This document shows, one piece after another, positions 56,483 through 64,000 of a stretch of DNA of 64,000 nt. The stretch comes from Selaginella moellendorffii. Its lineage: Eukaryota > Streptophyta > Lycopodiopsida > Selaginellales > Selaginellaceae. Made by a program: the position numbers and the translations under genes. Position 1 is the stretch's first letter; the number at the start of each line of letters is the position of its first letter. Where the stretch lies: positions 313,561 through 377,560 of the forward strand of contig NW_003314298.1 in the NCBI RefSeq assembly GCF_000143415.4, given 5' to 3'. Below the pieces are notes generated by a model, which had not been told where the DNA came from, made no database searches, and worked only from the letters and a program-made list of their open reading frames with translations.

Positions 56483-58114
56483 TTGGACTCCCCAAATAAA
56501 AATCACTTTTCTTCTTTATCAAGCTCTTCACCACCTTTCATCAAAGCCACCACCAATTCCCGCAACTTCCGCGTCCCATGTCTGCTTTCTTTCACCAAAC
56601 AATCAGGATTCAAAGCCCTGGCATTACTGGACTTGGGTGCAACTTCCTGCTTCATAGACATGGACTTTGCTGCCTGACATCACGTTCCTCTTTCTCCTAC
56701 CATATAGGATCTGAGGGTTGAAGGAATTGATGGGCATTTTGTGTCTCCATCTTTTGGACTTAGGGAAACGTTGCCCATTTGAGTACACATTGGGTCCACC
56801 ATCATCGATATCGCCTTCAACATCATCAACAGCAAGTCCTCCTCTATGGTGCTTGGTCTTCCTTGGTTCCAACTACATTTGCCTCAGATCTATTGGAAGG
56901 AATTACAGCTCATCTCTCCCACATCACCATCTCCCACGGCTTCCCTTGGTGTTCATCGAGTCCGAATCAAGAAAAGTTCCCTAAACTCAAATCGGGGTTC
57001 TGTTCCTGACTCTACAACGTTTTCACCCTCTTCTTTTTCCTCTCTTCCATCTTACACTGGACAGTATCCTCGTCTCATCATTCCATTTAGTCGTATGCCT
57101 CCTCCTATCTCCACAATCACTATGAAAGAACTCCTTCATGAAGAACCTATTTTCCTTTTTGCTTTGCATGTTTTTCCTGTCAGTCTTCCTGAGAAGTATC
57201 ATGATTTTGGGGATGTGTTTGACAAGGAAAAAGCTAGTGTACTGCCTGTTTATTGGCCTTATAATTGTCCCATTGATTTACAGGAAGGAGCGTTACCTCT
57301 ATGGGGGCCTATCTACGGGTTATCCCCGTCCGAGCTTAAGGCCCTCAAAGAGTACGTGGATGAGAACCTTGCCTCGGGGTACATTCAGCATTTGCAGTCC
57401 CCAATTAGAGCGCCTGTCTTCTTTGTCAAGAAGAAGGATGGGAGTTTGCGGCTAGTCATCGACTACTGAGGTTTGAACAAGGTGACTATTTGGAACTGTT
57501 ATCCGCTGCCCCTGATCTCGGACCTGTTGGAACGCCTTGGCGGTGCCCGCTTCTTCACCAAGATCGACCTCCGTGGAGCATACAACCTGATCCGGATCCG
57601 GCCTGGTGATGAATGGAAGACTGCATTTGGAACCCGCTATGGCCACTTCAAGTACACTGTCATGCCATTTGGCTTGACAAATGCTCCAGCAGTTTTCCAA
57701 CACATGGCGAACGACGTCTTTCGGGAGTTTCTTGATCAGATGGTGATCGTCTACCTCGATGACATCCTCATCTACTAAAAAACTCAAGAGGAGCACAACG
57801 AACATATATGTAAGGTGCTGTCGAAGCTGCAAGAACACGGCCTATATGCGAAGCTTGAGAAATGTTCCTTCGATAAGCAGTCTATGGAGTTCCTTGGGTA
57901 CATTGTCACTCCTGAGGGTATCACGATGGATCCTGCCAAAGTCAAGACTATTCTTGAATGGGAGCCTCCACAATCAATGTCGGACATTCAGGTTTTCCTT
58001 GGCTTCGCCAACTTCTACTGCAAATTCATTGATCACTACTCTGACATTGTCCTTCCTCTCACGCATCTCACTCGCAAGGATGTTCCCTTCTCTTGGTCAG
58101 CTGCTGCCCAGTAG
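56483..58114 (+). pseudogene. Element C protease and reverse transcriptase
   Basis: Protease: ALALLDLGATSCFIDMDF, with Leu in place of the usual Ser of DSGA-type sites. RT: EKYHDFGDVFDKEKASVLP, LKEYVDENLASGYIQ, VKKKDGSLRLVIDY, then TGA (57467-57469), then [36 protein letters not shown] and YLDDILIY followed by a TAA. RT ends in early RNase H at the deletion junction. Confidence 0.88.
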
Positions 58115-58834
58115 GCCTTGGCTAAACTCTGGCCAAAATCCCCGATTCAATCTCGCACTTCCTTCTCCATCCGAATCCTCTCATTCAAATCCCCGCTCTA
58201 AGGCATTTGTCTCCAACCTCCAAGAAATCCACAACTCCATCTCCTTCCACCTCCATCGTGCTCAGGAATCTCACAAAAAATTTGCCAATATCTATCGTCA
58301 GGATTGTCCCCCTTACAATATTGGGGATAAAGTCTGGCTCCTTAGGTGAAATATCTCCACCACCAGGCCTTGTCCAAAACTTGATTTCAAACGCCTCAGT
58401 CCTTTCCCTATTACTGCCATCATTAATCCTGTCACTTATCGCCTTACACTTCCCTCCTCATATCAAATTCACCCTGTTTTTCACTCCTCTCTCCTTGAGC
58501 CTTATATTACTAGTCTTATTCCAAATTGGGTCATTCCTCCGCCTCCACCAGTGTAGCTCGAGGATGGGTCTAACTACGAGGTTCAGGACGTCCTTGATTC
58601 CAAGATCTCACAGTCTAAACTCTACTATTTGGTCGACTGGAAGGGTTATGGACCTAAGGAACGCACTTGGGAACTTGCAGACAACCTGATTCATTCTCCT
58701 GACCTTTTTTAGGACTTCCACCGCAACTATCCTTCTCATCCCAGTCCTCATTCTTTTTCTCCATCTCCCATCCCTCGCCACTCATCTCATCCTCCTCTTC
58801 GTTCTCGTTCACGTCCTTGTTCCACTCGTTCTTA
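58115..58834 (+). pseudogene. Element C integrase C-terminus and chromodomain
   Basis: NSGQNPRFNLALPSPSESSH, YNIGDKVWLLR and then the chromodomain (YYLVDWKGYGPKERTWELAD) followed by a Ser/Pro/His-rich tail. Frames shift once and carry a stop at HSPDLF. Confidence 0.85.
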
Positions 58835-58846
58835 AGGAGGGGGTGC

Positions 58847-59233
58847 TATCAGGAATCCCCCAATTCTTGCCACATTCCTGACTCTCGCGGGATTCCTGAC
58901 TTGCAGACCACATTCCTGACTCTCGAGATACTTTCCTATTCCTGACTCTCAAGACACTTCCCTATTCTTGACTCTCTGATTTCCTGTATGATTCCTGAGT
59001 CTCGAGCCACATTCCTGATGATGATGTAGCGCCTCCTCGACCTCAGTTATATTTGAGCTATCCTTGATCCAAGAGTGGTGGAGCTTCATCAACCTATAGT
59101 ATACATAAGTTAGCCTTGTTCCATTTCTCCACAATCTGAATCAACACTAGTCTAAGGCCTCTTCTTTGTTTCCACTAGCTTTTCTCTTTGTCTTTTGCAT
59201 TTTCCAGTCTTGATCTTGTTGGGGGTCTTGACA
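58847..59233 (+). repeat. 3' LTR of element C
   Basis: 387 bp, ends CTTGACA; first dinucleotide TA. Confidence 0.9.
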
Positions 59234-59335
59234 CAGGACACATCAGAGTGCTGTAAGGAACCAACTCCCCGAGATGTCATAGGCTAAAGGATCCCTTAAA
59301 GCACGACCGAAATGATAAAGAGTTCATCAGATTGG

Positions 59336-59590
59336 ACCGAGTTCGAGATCGAGTCCAAGACCAACTTTGGGACCAAGTTTGAGATAGAGTCCGGGATTGA
59401 GTCTGAGGCCAACTCTGAGACCAAGTTTGAGACTGAGTCCGAGATCCAAAATCAGGTCCAAAACTGAGTCTGAGGTTGAGTCCAAGGTCGAGTATGAGAT
59501 TGGGTCCGAGGTCGAGTTTGAGATCGAGTCCGAGACCAAGTCCGAGGTCGGGTCCGAGATCAAGTTCAAGACTGAGTCTGAGAACTAATA
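59336..59590. repeat. 12-bp minisatellite
   Basis: About twenty degenerate copies of a unit like GAGTCCGAGNTC with alternating purine/pyrimidine changes. Lies where the 3' internal region of element A should be. Confidence 0.85.
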
Positions 59591-59749
59591 CAGGTCGAGG
59601 GGTGGAAGCCCAAAGCGTGCATCTCCCAAGGGGGGGGGGGGGGGGGGGGGGGGTTTCCCAGGGTACCCCCAAAATTTTTAGGGGGAGGGGGGGCTCAAAA
59701 ACCCCCCTTGAGGGACCCCCCAAAGGGGGTTCCCAAACCAACTTGGGGT

Positions 59750-60390
59750 TAAAACAAGGGCTAGGGGGCCTTGGGTGGGAGTGAGCATGGACTCAAGTGG
59801 TGCTAGAAGGGCCACCCAAAGAAGTGCTCAATAGCAACTCCCACTCCCGGAAGGGAAACCGACTATGGTGCTCCCAGCTCATGTGGAGTGGTGCCGCATT
59901 TGAGTACCTTGTGGCTCATTGGTCCTCGCCCTTCCTAGGGGCTTGAGCCTTCCCTTCAGGATGGAAGTGGGGGAATAGGGGCACCTATACCAAACCATTA
60001 GGCCACGATATTTCCCTTCAGTGTCCTGAAGCAAGTGTTGCATCGAAGGCTTGGGATTTAGAGGGTCCCATAATCAAGTTTTGTTGTACTAAGGGATGTT
60101 AGAAACCTGGTGGCTTGGTGTGCTTGGCTATTTATGCCTGCGAAGAGTGTAGCCGAACCTTAAGTCCAATTTAACCTGGGGAGGTAAATTGAGAGAGATT
60201 TGGGAATCTGTGGATGGATGGCTAATGCTCCGTTATTCGTGTAGTGAGTAGTTGAAACTAAGTAGAACCAAGTAGGATTTAATACAATAGGTGGGAACCT
60301 TGACGAGGGAACTTAACTAAAGCAAAGGTCGTGATGGTTGGATAGACGAGGTAAGCTAGCAAATTGAAAAGGAAAATTTTGTGGCTTATA
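59750..60390 (+). repeat. 3' LTR of element A
   Basis: 641 bp, the same length as the 5' LTR. Ends degraded (TA...TA for TG...CA). Preceded by long G and C runs (about 59630-59725). Confidence 0.83.
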
Positions 60391-60399
60391 ATATTCTAA

Positions 60400-62276
60400 C
60401 TACACTTAACCTTTTATTTTGCACGTGAATAATTCTGATATTGGCTTTAGAAGTGTGTTGATGCAAGAGAGCCCAAGTATGCCTAGTTAGCACCATCCCA
60501 TTGTGTATATAAGCCATACATTACAACTAACGGAGGTGAACTACTCCACGACAGGAAAAGAGCATTTAGCAGTAGTCTAGGGTTTCAAAAAATTTCATAC
60601 ATATTTACATGGTTCTCGAACGTTACTTAAAGGTGATCATGCTACCATTACTACATTATTGAAGCGAAAGAAACTGGTTGGTTGTATTACTTGGTGGGCT
60701 TTGAAGTTTTAGATATATGATTTTAATGTTATTCATCACCCAGGTAGTTTTATGCCTGATATTGATGCCCTTTCTTGAGCTCCTCTTCCTTCTTCACTCT
60801 CTTCTCATGTTTTGGATGAACCTATTATTTCAGCATCTGTGGATTTTCTAAACGAGGATTCTATGTTGTTAGCAGTTGTTGTACCTATGTTTAGTGTCCA
60901 TAAGATGCAAAGCAAAATCTATCTTCTCTTGATAAGGTTTATGAGGCTCTAAAGATTGAACTGTGGATTCAAAAGCTTCGAGATGGGTTTGAAAATTCTA
61001 CATTACTTATTGATGACTTGCCATTCTGGCATTTACATTCTTAGTATCGCCTTTAAGATAGCCTTCTTTATTTTGTGGGGACAGATCCTTATAATCCTTT
61101 ATGGCTAGTGGTACCTTCTGTCTTTATTCCACAGATTCTCCATGCCTACCATGATTCTCTTATTCTATGTGGGTATATGGGACATTGTCGTGTGACCGAG
61201 AAGCTACGCAAGTATTTCTATTAGCCGGAGATACGACGTGATGTTATTTGATATGTGCATAACTATGTTTGGTGCCAAGCTCGCAATACTCCCCCTCATA
61301 CTGCAGAAGGACAGTTGGAGGCAATTGTAGTTTCCTGTCCATTTGAGTTGGTGGCATTTAATCTTCTAGAACCTTTTTCACGGTCGACTGCTAGCAATAA
61401 GTATATTGTTATTGCTTCTGACTACTTGATTCGTTGGGTGGAAGTTGGTGCTCTTGCTAGTGCATTTGCAACTGCTATTAGATACTTCCTCCTCAATTGA
61501 GTGGTATTCCAGCATTCTTCTCCAAAGCAAATTCTTTCAGATAATTGTCCCGCATTTATGGCTGAGGTATTTCATGTTTTGACATCTTGGTTGGGGATAC
61601 GTCACACTTTCATGAGTGCTTATCATCCACAATCCAACGGTCTGGTAGAATGGCTTGTTCAGACGTTCAAAGGGATGATTGCGAAATATGTGAACTTTTA
61701 GCATTCGGATTGGGATGGTTATTTGCCATCTCTTCGATATGCATATGTCACAAGGGTGCAGAGTTCTATTGGTGTTTCATCATATAAACTCCTATATGGT
61801 CATGCTCCAATTTTACCAATGGAGCTTGGTTTACCTTTGCGATGAGTTGCTGATGCTAAGTCATAAGATTAGTATTTGACGAGTATTCTTCCACTTGTTC
61901 AAACAAAGTCTGCTGAACATTTAGGCCACATACAAATGGGACAACAATAGCACTATAACTTCTATCATCGTCCACCTATAGAGTACAAGGTAGATAACTT
62001 GGTGTTAGTCTGTTTTCCCCATCTTACAGTACGTGGTTTATCTAAGGGGCTCCTTGCTCAATGGAAAGGACCATATCAGGTGTTGCAGCAAGTTGGACCA
62101 CAAGTTTATGAAGTTTAGCATGACATCTAATAGGTTGATCCTCCAGAGATTGTGCATGTGCAGCGGTTGAAACGCTTCATACTAAGGGATCAGGAATAGT
62201 TAATTCCACCTACAGATCCACCATTGCCTCCTCTTGACTTTCCTCCCAATCCCGGCCCATCTACAAGAGAATCCTA
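60400..62276 (+). pseudogene. Element D RNase H and integrase remnant
   Basis: RNase H end: HHPIVYISHTLQLTEVNYST, then FNVIHHPGSFMPDIDALS. Integrase: VHNYVWCQARNTPPHTAEGQ, KYIVIASDYLIRWVEVGAL, LSDNCPAFMAEVFHVLTS, AYHPQSNGLVEWLVQTFKGM. The first catalytic Asp position reads LLEPF. Many in-frame stops. No chromodomain, so a different lineage from B and C. Confidence 0.82.
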
Positions 62277-62309
62277 ATGATCTTCCATTATTCCAAGAGG
62301 AGGGGATGA

Positions 62310-62485
62310 TGTGAGGGCCAAGTGTACAGCTACAATGCCGTATACTAATATTAGCATAGTGGGATTTTGGTAGCCGTCGGATTGGTTTTAATCTGGACCA
62401 CTCGCTCCTATATATAAGCTAGGGTTTTTAGGCTAATTGATATGCACATTTTCTATATTCCCTTTCCATATTCCATGCACTCACA
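62310..62485 (+). repeat. 3' LTR of element D
   Basis: TGTGAGGGCC...CTCACA, about 176 bp, preceded by the polypurine tract AAGAGGAGGGGA. Contains a TATA box (about 62409-62417). Confidence 0.72.
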
Positions 62486-63865
62486 ATGTTACATATAAAG
62501 TATGTTTTTATTTGGGATATAAACAAATTTAGAATCCTAAAAATGTCAAGAAAACTAATATATAACTACCCAAACTCATAGAAATATAAAGAAGAATTAC
62601 TAAGATTAATTATCATTAATTTAGAGAAGCATTATTTAATTATTATGTGTTTACTTGGAATATGAATAAATATATAACTAACATTAATATATTACTCAGA
62701 CCCAAACATAACCTAAAATTAAAAAATTGTACATAACCACCTAGAAATAGAATCAAAATAAATTAATTTAATTTTAAGTAATGTAGATTTAGTAAAGAGT
62801 TATACCATATGTCTTTCTTAAAATATAGAACAATAAAATTTTAAGAACACTAATCTACTACCCAGACCCAAGTAAAACTAACAAAAGAAATACAAAAAAA
62901 ATTTGTTATTAATATATAAACTATAATTCAAAACCTGATATTCTATATTTGTAAGATTTATGAAGGTGTTTAATTTGTTTATATGCTAACCCACACCTTG
63001 AGCATGTTGTAATTGCCTGATCAATACATCAATATAGCTTCTCTATTTATCAACTAAACATATACATAAAGAAGAAAATTGTAAGACAGGGTAAGTGTCA
63101 TCTTAATTATAGTAACTGATTGAGGCAAGTTTAAATCAAAATGAATTTTAATCATAGTATCCAAGCTAGTGAACAATATTCTCAGCCCAATGGTTTCACC
63201 ACCTAAGCAATATCTCTTGTACAATCACTAGCAAACTTAGTAGCCATGCCTTACGGAAACCCCAAGAGCTGTTATTCTCATGCCCACACAATACTTTGCA
63301 AGAGTTTTCCAAAAGTCAATAAAAATTGATAAGCAATGCAGAAGGGCCATAGACCCACAGCAAACAACATTTTTTGTTGCCTACTGTCCATGGTTTATGC
63401 CCCAACACCCAACCTTCACCCACAACCAGAGGAAGGTGGAATAGCAAAAGAGCTTGTGCTTACCCCAACTTTTGATCAACCACAATGGACTTGATGCTCT
63501 CGGCCTTCTGCTGCTGGAACTCTTGCGCGAGCAGAAGCAGTGGGAAATAAAATCCTGGCTTTGCAATCCAGGTAGCCCCAGAGCTTGGTTCTCTAGTGCG
63601 CAGAGAGGCAGCAACACAGCCTAGCAGTGCAGAGCAAGCAATACAAGAGCCTGTTAAACAGGCACGCTCATCAGACGGCTGCAATTGGCTGGATCCAGTG
63701 GCCCAGAAAGTTCAGCACTCAGTCCTTATTATGATAGATTTACTCAAATAATAATACATATAACAAAGACGTGCTTGCATTGCGCCACCTGTGTTAGACC
63801 ACTTGTCCGCTGTTGATTTGCCGCTTGGTGCGAACAGAGGAAGCTCGCTAGGGTATTTGGCTGCG
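62486..63865. other. AT-rich repeat fragment and promoter of the last gene
   Basis: 62953-63106 matches the end of the dispersed AT-rich repeat at 44871-44990. At 63470-63684 a minus-strand frame (QEFQQQKAESIKSIVVDQKL, then a GTAAGC donor-like site) is mildly protein-like but unassigned. Confidence 0.45.
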
Positions 63866-64000
63866 ATGGGCGATCCTAAACAAGGTAAGCACGAGAGATG
63901 GTTGCCATGTTTGTTTCAATACCTTAGATAAGTTTGTGATCATGCAGAAGCATCACCAACATCGCAAGTGGTGACTGACGACTCCGGGCCCGTCAAAGTG
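63866..64000 (+). CDS. 5' end of an unidentified gene (partial)
   Basis: ATG at 63866 opens MGDPKQ. An intron 63885-63947 (GTAAGC...GCAG, 63 bp) joins in phase to EASPTSQVVTDDSGPVKV, which runs off the window. Too short to assign. The clean splice and the clear drop in AT content support a real gene. Confidence 0.5.

Larger units (their letters stand above)
55041..59233 (+). mobile_element. Chromodomain Ty3/gypsy element (chromovirus) C, internally deleted
   Basis: Same family as B but plus orientation. LTRs 55041-55401 (361 bp) and 58847-59233 (387 bp), flanked by the 5-bp duplication CAGGA (55036-55040 and 59234-59238). A polypurine tract (GGAGGGGGTGC, about 58836-58846) precedes the 3' LTR, whose first bases are TA in place of TG. 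Gag, zinc knuckle, protease and RT are present. At about 58114 the sequence jumps from early RNase H straight to the integrase C-terminus, deleting RNase H and the integrase core. It could move only in trans. Confidence 0.93.
46140..60390 (+). mobile_element. Ty3/gypsy retrotransposon A, old host of nested insertions
   Basis: 5' LTR 46140-46780 and 3' LTR 59750-60390 are both exactly 641 bp and clearly related, but visibly diverged. The 5' LTR is followed by a primer-binding site. The internal domain reads gag, a degenerate zinc knuckle, protease, reverse transcriptase, RNase H and the start of integrase in plus orientation. It is split by element B at 47468/52349 and element C at 55040/59234. 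Beyond C only about 100 bp of the integrase side remain before a minisatellite and G-runs. In-frame stops are common. No target-site duplication is visible at the outer ends. Confidence 0.88.
60391..62485 (+). mobile_element. Truncated Ty3/gypsy element D
   Basis: Begins in mid RNase H right against the LTR of element A, continues through integrase, and ends in a short LTR. The 5' half is absent from the window; it could lie in or beyond the assembly gap if A inserted into D. Confidence 0.8.

Noticed and set aside
59277-59741. Minus-strand frame rich in LDLGL-type repeats
   Set aside because: Product of the 12-bp minisatellite and G-runs, not a gene.

Overview
The window is nuclear DNA of a land plant. 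Most introns are only about 45-75 bp, genes are closely packed, and the gene set is plant-specific (NAC, OVATE, TAA1/TAR, class A heat-shock factor, PLS-type PPR, thaumatin-like). Gene-sparse stretches are AT-rich and hold Ty3/gypsy retroelements. My best guess is the spikemoss Selaginella or a close lycophyte. That is an inference from intron size and gene style; no marker in the window proves it.

Layout. 1-6460: 3' end of a heat-shock factor; a linker-histone-like gene and a SUMO protease sharing a divergent promoter; an OVATE gene. 9066-14491: a decayed mitochondrial aldehyde dehydrogenase copy, an uncharacterised seven-exon gene, and the intact ALDH. 14864-15926: a plant tyrosine phosphatase, head-to-head with ALDH. 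16142-18640: two broken genes (F-box and unknown). 19310-23541: a PB1-plus-membrane protein, a short THA8-like PPR gene with a degraded nearby copy, and cytosolic fructose-bisphosphate aldolase. 26128-35972: a Nudix hydrolase, a protein with three ubiquitin-like domains, a tryptophan aminotransferase-related (auxin) gene, and the polyadenylation factor FIP1 with an expanded 12-residue repeat. 36313-41067: initiator tRNA-Met, a thaumatin-like gene with a tandem-repeat intron, an intronless PPR gene and a FEZ-like NAC gene. 41068-63865: AT-rich repeats, a 459-bp assembly gap and a nest of LTR retrotransposons. 63866-64000: the start of another gene.

The retroelement nest can be read to the base. 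Old Ty3/gypsy element A (641-bp LTRs, iMet-type primer site) carries two insertions of one chromodomain Ty3/gypsy family in opposite orientations: B in gag (duplicated target ATGGC) and C in the integrase region (duplicated target CAGGA). Inside B's reverse transcriptase sits a 187-bp solo LTR whose 3' half closely matches 5S rRNA, the hallmark of Cassandra TRIM elements, with a GCACC target duplication. A fourth, truncated Ty3/gypsy element D abuts A.

The host genes do not form a pathway or operon. The points of most interest are the 5S-bearing LTR, an intron that appears to have grown by duplicating its own acceptor-donor unit, two GC-AG introns, and two nonsense codons shared by B and C.
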